Positions 10,838 to 18,556 of a DNA stretch of 51,655 nucleotides are shown here, piece by piece; position 1 is the first letter of the stretch; each line of letters begins with the position of its first letter. The stretch is taken from contig CALMKX010000340.1 of NCBI GenBank assembly GCA_937867335.1, positions 1-51,655 of the forward strand, in the 5' to 3' direction. Made by a program: the position numbers and the translations under genes. Under the pieces are notes generated by a model that had not been told where the DNA came from, made no database searches, and was given only the letters and a program-made list of their open reading frames with translations. Origin of the DNA: an uncultured Acidobacteriota bacterium. Lineage in GTDB: Bacteria; Acidobacteriota; Thermoanaerobaculia; Multivoradales; SZUA-115.

Positions 10838-11515
10838 ATGGGGACGGAGCTCGTCGCAGCGATCCCGGCCTTCAACTGTGCCCGGGCGATCGGGGGAGTG
10901 GTGAGGGGCTGCCTGCGCCACCTGCCCGCGGTCTACGTGGTCGACGACGGCAGCCAGGACGACACCGCCAAGATCGCCTCGGAAGCCGGTGCCCGGGTGG
11001 AGACGCTGGCAGCCAATCGCGGCAAGGGCTTCGCGCTCCGCCGGGCGATCGACAACGCCCTCGTCGCCGAGCCGCCGGCTGTCCTCCTGCTCGACGGCGA
11101 CGGCCAGCACTCTCCCGACGACATCCCCGGCTTCCTCGACGCCTGGCGGCGCCAGGATGCGGATCTCTGGATCGGCTCCCGCATGGCCGAGGCCGAGAAG
11201 ATCCCGCGTTCGAGGTACTGGACCAACCACCTGGGCTCGCGGGTGCTCTCCTACATGACGGGCTACGACCTGGAGGACAGCCAGAGCGGCTTCCGATTGC
11301 TGCGGTCCTCGCTGCTGCGGCGGTTGAAGCTCTGCTCGGACGGCTATGCTATCGAGTCCGAGATGCTGATCAAGGCCGCCAAGCTCTCGGCGCGAGTGGC
11401 GCATATCCCGATCCAGACCATCTACGAAGGTGCCGAGAGCCATTTCCAGCCCCTGCTGGACACTCTGCGCATCTCCTGGGCCTCGACCTACTTCCAAGTC
11501 TTCTGCGATCTATGA
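10838..11515 (+). CDS. Family 2 glycosyltransferase (dolichyl-phosphate-sugar synthase-like)
   Basis: GT-A fold glycosyltransferase of 225 residues without membrane helices. The nucleotide-sugar region reads AAIPAFNCARAIGGVV, then YVVDDGSQDDT and the metal-binding LLLDGDGQHSPDD. DSQSGFRLLRSSLLRRL and GYAIESEMLIKA are the acceptor-side motifs of the DPM1-like branch of GT2. ATG 10838 is preferred over an upstream GTG (10826) because GGAG stands 11 bases before the ATG and overlaps the GTG. It overlaps the next gene by four bases (ATGA). The likely role is glycosylating a lipid or lipid-linked acceptor; the substrate is unknown. Confidence 0.85.
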   Translation: MGTELVAAIPAFNCARAIGGVVRGCLRHLPAVYVVDDGSQDDTAKIASEAGARVETLAANRGKGFALRRAIDNALVAEPPAVLLLDGDGQHSPDDIPGFLDAWRRQDADLWIGSRMAEAEKIPRSRYWTNHLGSRVLSYMTGYDLEDSQSGFRLLRSSLLRRLKLCSDGYAIESEMLIKAAKLSARVAHIPIQTIYEGAESHFQPLLDTLRISWASTYFQVFCDL

Positions 11516-12378
11516 GCTCCGCCCCCCGGCTGGAGCCGCTCGAGCTCTCGCCCGGCTATCTGCTGACCGTCGACGTCGAGGAGTGGTACCACACCTGCCT
11601 GGTGCCAGCCTACGTGCGGCCGGGGGAGCGCCCGGCCGGGCTCGCCGAGGAGCTGGACTGGCTGCTGCCGCGCCTGCTCGAGATGCTCGATCGGGCCGGC
11701 CGGAGGGCGACCTTCTTCGTTCTGGGCGAGGTGGCCGAGCGGCATCCGAAACGCGTCCTGGACATCGCCGCCGCCGGCCATGAGATCGCCAGCCATTCCT
11801 TCCACCACCTGCGGGTGGGCTGGCAGAGCTCGGCCGAACTGCGCTCGAACCTCGAGGCCTCGAAACGCCGCCTGGAGGATCTGATCGGCGGCGAAGTGAT
11901 CGGCTTCCGAGCGCCGGAGTGGTCCTTCCGTCGCCACGACCATCCGCTGCTGCCTTTGGTTGCGGAAGCCGGCTACCGCTACGACAGCTCTCTCGCTCCA
12001 GTCCTCGGAGCCGGTACGCTCGCCAACCCCCGCCGGCCCAGCCGCCTGCTCTGGCCCGGCAGCCCGGGCCTCGAGCTTCTGGAGCTGCCGCCGCTCACCT
12101 TCGCCGGTGCTCTCCAGCTACCGGCGGCCAGCTGGACCGGTCGACTGGTCTCCGCCCGGCGCCTGGAGCGAGCCGCCGAACGGGGCGTCGAGCGCTTCGG
12201 GGCAGCCGTCTTCGTGGTGCATCCGTGGGAGATCTCGGGCCGGCCCACGCCTGGAACCTTGAAAGGCTTCGCCCGCTTCGTCCATGAGACCGGGCGCGCC
12301 GGCTACCCGGCCAAGTTCGAGGCACTGGTGGCCGCCTTGCCCTGGCAGCCGATCCGTGACGGCCTCGGATCGCTGTAG
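11512..12378 (+). CDS. Polysaccharide deacetylase (NodB-like, exosortase/PEP-CTERM-locus subtype)
   Basis: Carbohydrate esterase 4 family protein of 288 residues. Motif 1 is LTVDVEEW (Asp21), motif 2 is the metal-binding HEIASHSFHH, motif 3 is GFRAPEWSF and the late motif is VHPWEI. This pattern (DVEEW plus RAPEWSF) resembles the deacetylases of exosortase-linked exopolysaccharide loci rather than the peptidoglycan deacetylases. No signal peptide is visible, so a cytoplasmic or membrane-face role on a lipid-linked sugar is possible. The start codon overlaps the glycosyltransferase stop, which suggests that both act on the same glycan. No exosortase gene is present in the window. Confidence 0.85.
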   Translation: MSSAPRLEPLELSPGYLLTVDVEEWYHTCLVPAYVRPGERPAGLAEELDWLLPRLLEMLDRAGRRATFFVLGEVAERHPKRVLDIAAAGHEIASHSFHHLRVGWQSSAELRSNLEASKRRLEDLIGGEVIGFRAPEWSFRRHDHPLLPLVAEAGYRYDSSLAPVLGAGTLANPRRPSRLLWPGSPGLELLELPPLTFAGALQLPAASWTGRLVSARRLERAAERGVERFGAAVFVVHPWEISGRPTPGTLKGFARFVHETGRAGYPAKFEALVAALPWQPIRDGLGSL

Positions 12379-12388
12379 GATCGCCCTG

Positions 12389-13114
12389 ATGCGCTCAAGA
12401 GTCGCTCTGGTCACGGGAGGAGGAGGCGGTATCGGTGCGGCCGTGGCCCGCAGCCTCGCAGCCCGAGGCTGCCGGGTGGCTCTCACCTACCGGAGCCGGC
12501 AGGAAGAAGCCCAGCGCCTGGCCGCCGAGCTGGGTGGCGAAGCCCTGGCCTTGGACCTCGCCGACGGTGAGAACATCAAGGCGGTGGCCCGGGAAGTCGA
12601 GGACAAGCTGGGGGCGGTCGAGATCCTGGTGCATAACGCCGGCATGATCGCCGACTCCTTGCTCGCCTTCTTGCCCGAGAAAGACTGGGATCAAGTGCTC
12701 GCGGTGAACTTGAAGGGCCCCTTTCTGCTGACACGAGCCCTGATCAAGGGGATGCTCCGCCAGCGCTGGGGCAGGGTGATCTCGATCGCCAGCCTCTCCG
12801 GAGTGGTGGGGCAGCTGGGGCAGGCGCACTACAGCGCCGCCAAGGGGGGGCTGATCGCCTTCACCAAGGCCCTGGCCCGGGAGCTCGCCAGCTACGGCAT
12901 CACCGCCAACTCCGTGGCCCCCGGTTTCATCGACACCGAGATGCTCAAGGCCTTGCCCGAGAAGAAACTCCAGCAGTACCTCGAAGAGATCCCGATGAAG
13001 CGATTGGGGCGGCCGGAGGAGGTGGCGGCCCTGGTGGCCTTCCTCGCTTCCGAGGAAGCCGGCTACATCACTGGCCAGACCCTCCGGATCGACGGTGGCA
13101 TCGTGATGGCGTAG
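12389..13114 (+). CDS. 3-oxoacyl-ACP reductase-like short-chain dehydrogenase (FabG/ApeQ type)
   Basis: Short-chain dehydrogenase of 241 residues. It has the NADP(H) loop TGGGGGIG (9-16), HNAG (82-85) and a catalytic set of Ser135, Tyr148 and Lys152 (AHYSAAKGG). The end reads GQTLRIDGGIVMA as in FabG. The ATG at 12389 gives the normal FabG length; the open frame extends upstream into the deacetylase gene without family character. Being directly before an ACP and a dehydratase-like gene, it most likely reduces a 3-oxoacyl chain on that ACP. It may be a cluster-specific reductase rather than the housekeeping FabG. Confidence 0.88.
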   Translation: MRSRVALVTGGGGGIGAAVARSLAARGCRVALTYRSRQEEAQRLAAELGGEALALDLADGENIKAVAREVEDKLGAVEILVHNAGMIADSLLAFLPEKDWDQVLAVNLKGPFLLTRALIKGMLRQRWGRVISIASLSGVVGQLGQAHYSAAKGGLIAFTKALARELASYGITANSVAPGFIDTEMLKALPEKKLQQYLEEIPMKRLGRPEEVAALVAFLASEEAGYITGQTLRIDGGIVMA

Positions 13115-13143
13115 GAGTGACAGTCCAGGGAAGGAAACACCCG

Positions 13144-13152
13144 TGCTAGGAT
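13144..13152 (+). promoter_or_regulatory. Possible internal promoter (-10) before the acyl carrier protein
   Basis: TGCTAGGAT matches the TGCTAnnnT extended -10 found elsewhere in the window. It ends 8 bases before the ATG at 13161 and overlaps an alternative GTG start (13143). If active it would give a leaderless ACP transcript. No good -35 is seen, so this is weak. Confidence 0.25.
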
Positions 13153-13160
13153 TCCGCGCC

Positions 13161-13430
13161 ATGACGGCAGAGTTAGACCTTAAGGCACGCATAAAGCGCA
13201 CAATTGTCGAGCGCCTGAAGCTCGACATGGATCCTGCCCAGATCGGCGACTCGACCCCCCTCTTCGGCGACGGCCTGGGGCTGGATTCGATCGACGCCCT
13301 CGAGCTGGTGCTGGGCATCGAGCAGGAGTTCGGAGTCAAGATCGACGACGAAGAGGTCGGCGCCAAGGCGCTCGCTTCGGTGGACACGCTCGCCGACTTC
13401 GTCCAGAGCAAGCAGCTCGCCTCGGCCTGA
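13161..13430 (+). CDS. Acyl carrier protein
   Basis: Acyl carrier protein of 89 residues. The phosphopantetheine site is Ser43 in GLGLDSIDALELV. The context GDGLGLDSIDALELVLGIEQEFGVKI resembles the ACPs of aryl-polyene and related type II systems more than the housekeeping AcpP. The start is uncertain: a GTG at 13143 has AAGGAA at good spacing, whereas the ATG at 13161 has AGGA 10 bases upstream and overlies the possible -10. It lies between the FabG-type reductase and the hotdog protein. Confidence 0.93.
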   Translation: MTAELDLKARIKRTIVERLKLDMDPAQIGDSTPLFGDGLGLDSIDALELVLGIEQEFGVKIDDEEVGAKALASVDTLADFVQSKQLASA

Positions 13431-13449
13431 GCCTCCGGGCAGAAGCGCG

Positions 13450-13833
13450 GTGCTCCCGCATCGATTTCCCTTCCAGCTCGTCGAGGATCGCCCCGGCCGG
13501 GGCGGAGTGTTGCGCCTGACCGCCAACGCGGCCTGGGTGCGCGGCGAGCGAGCCCTGCCCGGCTGGCTCGGCTTGGAGGTACTGGCCCAGGCAGCGATCT
13601 GCCTCCTACCTAGCCTCCTCGAGGGCAGTGGTGGTGGTCTCTTGGCCGGCATCGACCAGGCCGTTTTCCATGCTCCCCTTGCGGTCGGTGAGGTGATGCT
13701 GGCCGAAATCGAGGTGCTGGGACGTTTCGCCCAGCTGGTGAAGGTGGCCGGGAAGCTCAGGCTCGAGACCGGCGAGCCCCGGCTGACAGCGGAGCTGCTG
13801 CTCGCGCGCTCCAACCTGCTGGTGGGAGCCTGA
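13450..13833 (+). CDS. ApeP-like hotdog-fold dehydratase/thioesterase-type protein
   Basis: Hotdog-fold protein of 127 residues. The N-terminus LPHRFPFQLVEDR is that of FabZ-type dehydratases, and the glutamate of the central helix is kept in LPGWLGLEVLAQAA. However, the GHFPG histidine that completes the FabZ active site is absent, which is the pattern of the ApeP/ApeI side branch from aryl-polyene clusters (PAWVGIEYMAQ). It may dehydrate a 3-hydroxyacyl-ACP by a modified mechanism or only bind acyl chains. The start is a GTG 19 bases after the ACP stop. It is the last gene of the cluster. Confidence 0.75.
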   Translation: MLPHRFPFQLVEDRPGRGGVLRLTANAAWVRGERALPGWLGLEVLAQAAICLLPSLLEGSGGGLLAGIDQAVFHAPLAVGEVMLAEIEVLGRFAQLVKVAGKLRLETGEPRLTAELLLARSNLLVGA

Positions 13834-13879
13834 GCCCTAGCTCGAGACTGAGACGCGTTCGACGGGGAAACGAGAGGGA

Positions 13880-13966
13880 TGGTGCGAAAGGGGGGACTCG
13901 AACCCCCACGGCCTTGCGACCACAAGATCCTGAATCTTGCGCGTCTACCGATTCCGCCACTTTCGC
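13880..13966 (-). tRNA. tRNA-Leu (anticodon CAG)
   Basis: Full 87-base class II tRNA on the minus strand. The acceptor GCGAAAG pairs with CTTTCGC, followed by discriminator A and an encoded CCA. The anticodon stem CAAGA/TCTTG encloses TTCAGGA with anticodon CAG. A long variable arm of about 15 bases and the GGGGG/CCCCC T-stem with loop TTCGAGT are present. It lies antisense to its protein-coding neighbours. Confidence 0.98.
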
Positions 13967-13995
13967 TCGGTGGGCCCTCGCGGACCCGGATGCGC

Positions 13996-14024
13996 ATTCT
14001 AGGCAGCATCGATCGGAGTGTCAA
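13996..14024 (-). promoter_or_regulatory. Sigma-70 promoter for tRNA-Leu
   Basis: On the minus strand TTGACA (14024-14019) and TAGAAT (14001-13996) are separated by exactly 17 bases. The predicted transcript begins about 20 bases before the mature tRNA 5' end. The -35 touches the ribosome-binding region of der on the other strand, so the two divergent units are packed tightly. Confidence 0.75.
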
Positions 14025-14026
14025 AC

Positions 14027-15328
14027 ATGGCAGTGCTTCCGCGGCTGGCGATCGTGGGCCGGCCCAACGTCGGTAAATCCACACTCTTCAATCGCTTGGT
14101 GGGGCAGCGCCGGGCCCTGGTGCACGACCTGCCCGGGGTGACCCGCGACCGCCTCTACGGCAACGCCGAGCTCGCGGACGGGCGGGTCTGCGAGGTGATC
14201 GACACCGGCGGCCTGATCGAAGGGGAGGATCCCTGGAAGCTCTGGGAGCAGGTGCGGCTGGCGATCGACGAGAGCGACCTGGTGGTGCTGGTGGTGGATG
14301 GCAAGGACGGGCCGGTGCCAGCGGACGAGGTGGTGCTCGATCGGCTGCGCGAAGCGGGCAAGCCCGTGCTCCTGGTGGTGAACAAGTTCGACACCCGCGA
14401 GGCCCAGCTGCATTTGCCGGAATTCCACCGCTGGGGTCTGGCGCGGCTGGTGGCCCTCTCCGCCGAGCACGGGAGGGGAGTGGAGGAGCTGCGCGAGGCG
14501 ATCCTCGAGCTGCTGCCGAGCGCCGCCGAGCCAGAGCCGGCGAGCGCACCCCCGGTCGCCATCGTGGGCCGGCCCAACGTGGGCAAATCCTCGCTGCTCA
14601 ATCGCTTGCTCGGCCAGGAGCGGGTGCTGGTCTCGCCCGTGGCGGGCACCACGCGGGACCCCATCGATTCCCTCGTCAGCCGCCATGGCAAGCAGTACTT
14701 GCTGATCGACACCGCAGGCATCCGCCGTCGGAGCCGGGTGACCAACGCCCCGGACCAACTGGCCGTGATGATGGCCGAGCGGCAGATCGCCCGCGCCGAG
14801 ATCGCGGTTCTGGTGATCGATGCCTCGGCCGGAGTGACCTCCGGCGATCTCTCGATCGCCGGCGTGATCCTCGAGCAGGCCCGCGCCGCCCTGGTGGTGA
14901 TCAACAAATGGGATCTCCTCGACTCCGAGAGCCGGGAGCGGCTGGAAAGCTCCTTCGAGCGCCTGGATGAGATCCTCGGCCATCCGCTACGGGTGAACAC
15001 TTCGGCGGCGACCGGCCGGGGTGTGGAGAAGATCTTCCCGGCCCTGGAGCGGCTGGTCGCGGGCTACCGCCTGAAGCTCGAGACCTCGGCGGTCAACAAG
15101 CTGTTCGAAGAAGCCCTGCGCCGGTATCGGCCACCGGCCTTGAAGGGCCACCCCTGGAAGCTCTACTACGCAACCCAGGTGTCCACAGCCCCGCCGACCT
15201 TCCTGCTCTTCGCCAACCGCACCCTGCCGCGGGGCGACAGCTATCGGCGCTATCTCGAGAACCGCTTGCGCGAAGCTCTGGACCTGCCTGGAGTACCCTT
15301 GCGTCTGGTAGTCCGCAAGCGAGAATAA
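14027..15328 (+). CDS. der: Ribosome-assembly GTPase Der (EngA)
   Basis: Double-GTPase of 433 residues needed for 50S subunit assembly. It has two G domains: P-loops GRPNVGKST (about 11-19) and GRPNVGKSS (about 183), DTGG and DTAG switch motifs, and NKFD and NKWD base-recognition motifs. A C-terminal KH-like domain ends in PGVPLRLVVRKRE. ATG 14027 is preferred to a GTG three codons upstream because GGAG lies 8 bases before the ATG and overlaps the GTG. Confidence 0.97.
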   Translation: MAVLPRLAIVGRPNVGKSTLFNRLVGQRRALVHDLPGVTRDRLYGNAELADGRVCEVIDTGGLIEGEDPWKLWEQVRLAIDESDLVVLVVDGKDGPVPADEVVLDRLREAGKPVLLVVNKFDTREAQLHLPEFHRWGLARLVALSAEHGRGVEELREAILELLPSAAEPEPASAPPVAIVGRPNVGKSSLLNRLLGQERVLVSPVAGTTRDPIDSLVSRHGKQYLLIDTAGIRRRSRVTNAPDQLAVMMAERQIARAEIAVLVIDASAGVTSGDLSIAGVILEQARAALVVINKWDLLDSESRERLESSFERLDEILGHPLRVNTSAATGRGVEKIFPALERLVAGYRLKLETSAVNKLFEEALRRYRPPALKGHPWKLYYATQVSTAPPTFLLFANRTLPRGDSYRRYLENRLREALDLPGVPLRLVVRKRE

Positions 15329-15393
15329 AGGGATGGAGAGTCAGATCGCGGGCTCGAGAAAAGGCGGGCCAAACGCCTTGCCCATGCAGACTT

Positions 15394-15421
15394 TGTCCCA
15401 TATACTTCATCTCATACTTTA
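15394..15421 (+). promoter_or_regulatory. Promoter upstream of the IHF/HU gene
   Basis: TTGTCC (15394-15399) and TACTTT (15416-15421) are 16 bases apart, in a locally AT-rich stretch of the 183-base gap after der. A hairpin AAGGCG/CGCCTT lies just upstream (15362-15380) and may end the der transcript, although no U-run follows. Confidence 0.4.
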
Positions 15422-15511
15422 GCCTGGGGGCGGCTCGGATCGCCTTCTTTCGCGGGGCAGTGGTTCGAGAACCAGCTGAGAAGCTGTCGACGCAGCATAG
15501 CGAGCGCGAGA

Positions 15512-15865
15512 GTGGACCCGAAAAAAGGCCTGACCAAAGCGGACTTGATCGACGCCGTGTATCACCGGCACGGCGGTCTGACCAAAGCGGAGGCGAGCGA
15601 GATCGTCGAGGCGATCTTCGCCACCGTCAAGACCACGCTGGGAGACGGCCGCCCTGTGCGGATCAAGAACTTCGGGAACTTCGAGATCACCGCCCGTCCG
15701 ACTCGGGTCGGGGTCAATCCCACCAACGGCGAGAAGATCTTGATCCCGTCGCACAAGGGTCTGAGCTTCAAGCCGGCCCGGAGGCTCAAGAGCTCGGTCG
15801 ACGCTCGCGAGCGTGACATGCCGGGCGGCCCTGGACCCCGCGGCCGCAGGCCGGAGAAGGTCTGA
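15512..15865 (+). CDS. Integration host factor/HU-family DNA-bending protein
   Basis: Histone-like protein of 117 residues. TKADLIDAVYHRHGGLTKAEA is the helical dimerisation region, then VRIKNFGNFEI and the beta-arm region TRVGVNPTNGEKILIPSHKGLSFKP. The tip keeps the intercalating proline (NP), although the usual arginine before it is valine. A Gly/Pro/Arg-rich tail of about 20 residues is extra to the usual 90-100. The start is GTG 15512 with only a weak ribosome-binding site. The MerR-type gene that follows is its usual neighbour (ihfA-merR) in many proteobacteria and acidobacteria. Confidence 0.9.
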   Translation: MDPKKGLTKADLIDAVYHRHGGLTKAEASEIVEAIFATVKTTLGDGRPVRIKNFGNFEITARPTRVGVNPTNGEKILIPSHKGLSFKPARRLKSSVDARERDMPGGPGPRGRRPEKV

Positions 15866-15915
15866 GCCGCCGCCTGGCCCCGAACCCAGCTGCAGCCTGA
15901 GTCAACGAGTCGACC

Positions 15916-16353
15916 ATGAGTGCCTCTGCGGATCCCAAGCGCCTGTACTACAAGATCGGCGAAGCCTGTCGGCTGCTCGACATCCAACCCTATGTGCTGC
16001 GCTATTGGGAGACCGAATTTCCCATCCTCGCCCCCTCGAAGAGCCGCTCAGGGCAGCGGGTCTACAGCGAATCCGAGCTGGCGATCATCCGCCGCATCAA
16101 GGAGCTCCTCTACCAGGAAGGCTTCACCATCGCCGGGGCCAAGAAGCGCCTGGAAACCGAGCTGGCCTCGGGCGGAGTCCAGACCCGGCCCGTGGCCCAG
16201 GCGGAGCGCGAGGAGCCGAGCCCCGGCCCGGTAGCCGAAGCCCCCGCGGAGCTTGACACCTCCTCCTCCGACCAGATAGAAACGCTCCGCGCGGGAATCC
16301 AGGATGCGCTCCGGCAAGCTCAGCAGATTTTGCTCTTGCTGCGAACGCGCTGA
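15916..16353 (+). CDS. MerR-family transcriptional regulator
   Basis: Protein of 145 residues with an N-terminal winged helix: YYKIGEACRLLDIQPYVLRYWETEFP, then RSGQRVYSESELAIIRRIKELLYQEGFTIAGAKKRL (residues about 10-80). The middle is a Pro/Glu-rich linker, and the last 30 residues form a probable coiled coil for dimerisation. No cysteine ligands of metal sensors are present. It resembles the MerR/HspR-like protein commonly encoded beside ihfA; its target is unknown. Confidence 0.88.
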   Translation: MSASADPKRLYYKIGEACRLLDIQPYVLRYWETEFPILAPSKSRSGQRVYSESELAIIRRIKELLYQEGFTIAGAKKRLETELASGGVQTRPVAQAEREEPSPGPVAEAPAELDTSSSDQIETLRAGIQDALRQAQQILLLLRTR

Positions 16354-16387
16354 GTTCCGGGCAACTCAACAAAGTTCTTTCTTCGGT

Positions 16388-16464
16388 CGGGACGTGGCGC
16401 AGTCTGGTAGCGTACCTGAATGGGGTTCAGGGGGTCCCGGGTTCAAATCCCGGCGTCCCGACCA
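16388..16464 (+). tRNA. tRNA-Pro (anticodon GGG)
   Basis: 77-base tRNA. The acceptor CGGGACG pairs with CGTCCCG, with discriminator A and an encoded CCA (16462-16464). The anticodon stem CCTGA/TCAGG encloses ATGGGGT with anticodon GGG. The T-arm CCGGG TTCAAAT CCCGG is intact. It sits 34 bases after the MerR gene. Confidence 0.98.
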
Positions 16465-16533
16465 ATTTTCTCCCGCGGGCTCCCGCCGAGCTTTCGGTCC
16501 CCAGGAGCCTTTTTCCTCGATCGGCATCCCATC

Positions 16534-17016
16534 ATGAGTCCCGTCTGCACGACTTCCGGGCTCCTCGACGGCCAAGGCCGTCGATTCGCCATCGTTGCCT
16601 CTCGCTTCAACGGCCGGCTGGTGGATCGGCTGGTCGAGGGAGCCCTCGACTGCCTGGAACGACACGGCGTCGCCCGGGAAGCCATCCATCTGGTGCGGGT
16701 GCCCGGAGCCTGGGAGATTCCGCAGGCCCTCGAGGAGCTCGCGAGCAAGGGCGGAGTCGACGCCCTGATCGCCCTCGGCGTGGTCATCCGGGGCGAGACC
16801 CCTCACTTCGACTATGTTGCGGGTGGAGCCGTGAACGGAGCGGCTGCCGTGGCGGCCCGTCACCGGGTGCCGGTCGCCCTCGGCATCCTGACCTGCAACA
16901 CCAGCCAGGAGGCCGAGGAACGCAGCGGCGGCAAGGCCGGCAACAAGGGCTGGGACGCCGCTCTCGCCGCGATCGAGATGGCCGACCTCTTCTTGCGCCT
17001 GCGGGCCACGAGCTGA
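16534..17016 (+). CDS. ribH: 6,7-dimethyl-8-ribityllumazine synthase
   Basis: Penultimate riboflavin enzyme; it joins the ribityl-aminouracil to dihydroxybutanone phosphate. 160 residues. SRFN near the N-terminus, VPGAWEIP, LGVVIRGETPHFDYV with its catalytic histidine, and GILTCNTSQEAEERSGG are all family motifs. The ATG at 16534 gives the standard N-terminus GRRFAIVASRFN. It is followed by nusB after 10 bases, a common pair; no other rib genes are nearby. Confidence 0.96.
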   Translation: MSPVCTTSGLLDGQGRRFAIVASRFNGRLVDRLVEGALDCLERHGVAREAIHLVRVPGAWEIPQALEELASKGGVDALIALGVVIRGETPHFDYVAGGAVNGAAAVAARHRVPVALGILTCNTSQEAEERSGGKAGNKGWDAALAAIEMADLFLRLRATS

Positions 17017-17026
17017 GCCGTCGGCC

Positions 17027-17497
17027 ATGGGCAAGCGCCGCCTGGCACGTGAGATGGCCACCCAGATGCTCTACCAGAGCGAGATGGGCGGCAGCTCGCC
17101 AGGACACGTACTCCAGCGCTTCGACCTCGCCGACTATCTGCACGAGCCCGGGGCGGACCCGGAGCTACGTCGCCGTCTGGTCCACGAGGCTTTCGACTAT
17201 GCTCGCCGGTTGCTGATGGGCGTTCATGAGCACCGCGCCGAAGTCGATCAACTGATTCGCGGCCAGGCCGACCACTGGCGGATCGAACGAATGCCGCCGG
17301 TGGACCGCAACATCCTGCGCATGGCCGTCTACGAACTGCTCCATGAGCCGGAAACGCCTCACCTCGTGGTGGTCGACGAGGCGATCGAGATCGCCAAGAA
17401 ATACGGCTCCGAGCAATCCGGCCGCTTCATCAACGGCCTCTTGGACGGAATCCTGAGGACCCAGAATCTGACCCCTTCTCCGGGAGCGAAACGATGA
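17027..17497 (+). CDS. nusB: Transcription antitermination factor NusB
   Basis: RNA-binding antitermination factor for rRNA operons, 156 residues, all helical. KRRLAREMATQMLYQSEM is the N-terminal signature, with RIERMPPVDRNILRMAVYELL and VVVDEAIEIAKKYGSEQSGRFINGLLDGIL towards the end. It is co-transcribed with ribH and overlaps lptE by four bases. Confidence 0.96.
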   Translation: MGKRRLAREMATQMLYQSEMGGSSPGHVLQRFDLADYLHEPGADPELRRRLVHEAFDYARRLLMGVHEHRAEVDQLIRGQADHWRIERMPPVDRNILRMAVYELLHEPETPHLVVVDEAIEIAKKYGSEQSGRFINGLLDGILRTQNLTPSPGAKR

Positions 17498-18036
17498 GAG
17501 GCCTGCCGAAGCTCGCTGGTTGGACCCGCCTAGCCTTGCTGGCACTGGCCGCACTTCCGGCTGCGGGCTGCAGCTATGCCCTGGTGGGGAAGGCCCAGAA
17601 CCTGCCCCAGGATGTGCGGAAGATCTACGTCCAGCCGCTCACCAACCAGACCACCCGTTCCCAGCTCGATCAGTTCTTGACCAGCGCCATCGCCAACGAG
17701 CTGCTCACTCGGCCGCGCTTCTCGGTTTCAGCATCGGGAGGCGAGGCGGACGCCGTGCTCTCCGGCTCGGTGAGGAGCTTCGAGGTGCGGCCTCTCTCCT
17801 ACGACGCCGAAGGGCGTGCCACGGACTACGAGATCCTGATCACCGCCTCGATGGCGCTCAAGCGGACGGATGAACAGCAGACGGTTCTCTGGGAGAACAG
17901 CAACTACCTGTTCCGCGAGGACTACCAGCTGCAGGTTTCGCCCACCGGCTACTTCGACCAGGAAGATCCGGCGATCCGCCAGGCTGCTCAGCGCTTCGCC
18001 GAGACTGTGATCACCGATCTGCTCGAGCGCTTCTGA
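17494..18036 (+). CDS. lptE: LPS assembly lipoprotein LptE
   Basis: Outer-membrane lipoprotein that plugs the LptD barrel during LPS insertion; 180 residues. A signal peptide ends in the lipobox LPAAGC (Cys26), followed by SYALVGKAQNLPQDVRKIYVQPLTNQT, the typical start of the LptE/RlpB domain. The ATGA overlap with nusB fixes the start. LptD is not in the window, so the partner must be encoded elsewhere. Confidence 0.88.
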   Translation: MRGLPKLAGWTRLALLALAALPAAGCSYALVGKAQNLPQDVRKIYVQPLTNQTTRSQLDQFLTSAIANELLTRPRFSVSASGGEADAVLSGSVRSFEVRPLSYDAEGRATDYEILITASMALKRTDEQQTVLWENSNYLFREDYQLQVSPTGYFDQEDPAIRQAAQRFAETVITDLLERF

Positions 18037-18117
18037 ACCTGGGCTCCGGCTTCAGGTGGTGGGCGAGTGGAGGGGCCCAGCGCGGGCCGGCGGAGGCGTG
18101 CCGCGCCTCGGCCAGAG

Positions 18118-18137
18118 CGAGGGCCCGAAGGCCCTCG
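18118..18137. terminator. Hairpin between convergent lptE and rpsT
   Basis: CGAGGGCC and GGCCCTCG form a perfect 8-bp stem with a CGAA tetraloop, in the 149-base gap between two converging genes. A second small stem, GAGGCG/CGCCTC, lies upstream around 18093-18109. No U-run follows on either strand, so termination is inferred from position and stem strength only. Confidence 0.4.
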
Positions 18138-18185
18138 TCGACTGTGCTCGAGTACCGGTGATCCGTTGGCTGGGAGGAGGTTGTG

Positions 18186-18449
18186 CTAGCCGAGAGCCGC
18201 GACGGCCTTGGACAGGCGGGACTTGTAGCGCGAGGCGGTGTTCGTGTGAATGACCTTCTTGCGGGCGGTCACGTCGATGACCCGGATCGTTTCCGGCAGC
18301 AGGGACTGCGCCGACTTGGCGTCGCCTGCGTCCAGGGCGGTGCGCAGCTTCTTGATCGCCGAACGCAGAGTGCTGCGCACGGAGCGGTTGCGGTCCCGGT
18401 GGATGATGGACTGGCGGTTGCGCTTCTCGGCCGATTTGTTATTCGCCAT
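18186..18449 (-). CDS. rpsT: 30S ribosomal protein S20
   Basis: Small-subunit protein of 87 residues that binds 16S rRNA. It starts MANNKSAEKRNRQS and is rich in Lys and Arg throughout, ending SRYKSRLSKAVAALG. It follows cpoB on the same strand after 107 bases; a small GGCCC/GGGCC hairpin in that gap may separate the two transcripts. Confidence 0.97.
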   Translation of the reverse strand: MANNKSAEKRNRQSIIHRDRNRSVRSTLRSAIKKLRTALDAGDAKSAQSLLPETIRVIDVTARKKVIHTNTASRYKSRLSKAVAALG

Positions 18450-18556
18450 GGTGCGGAGTAGCCCTATCCCTCTACGGTGCGGTCTTTAGGTTCCTGGTTC
18501 TCGAATACTCGCGGCCCAGCCGGGCCAAAGGTCTGAAGTTAACATTTCGGGCCGGG

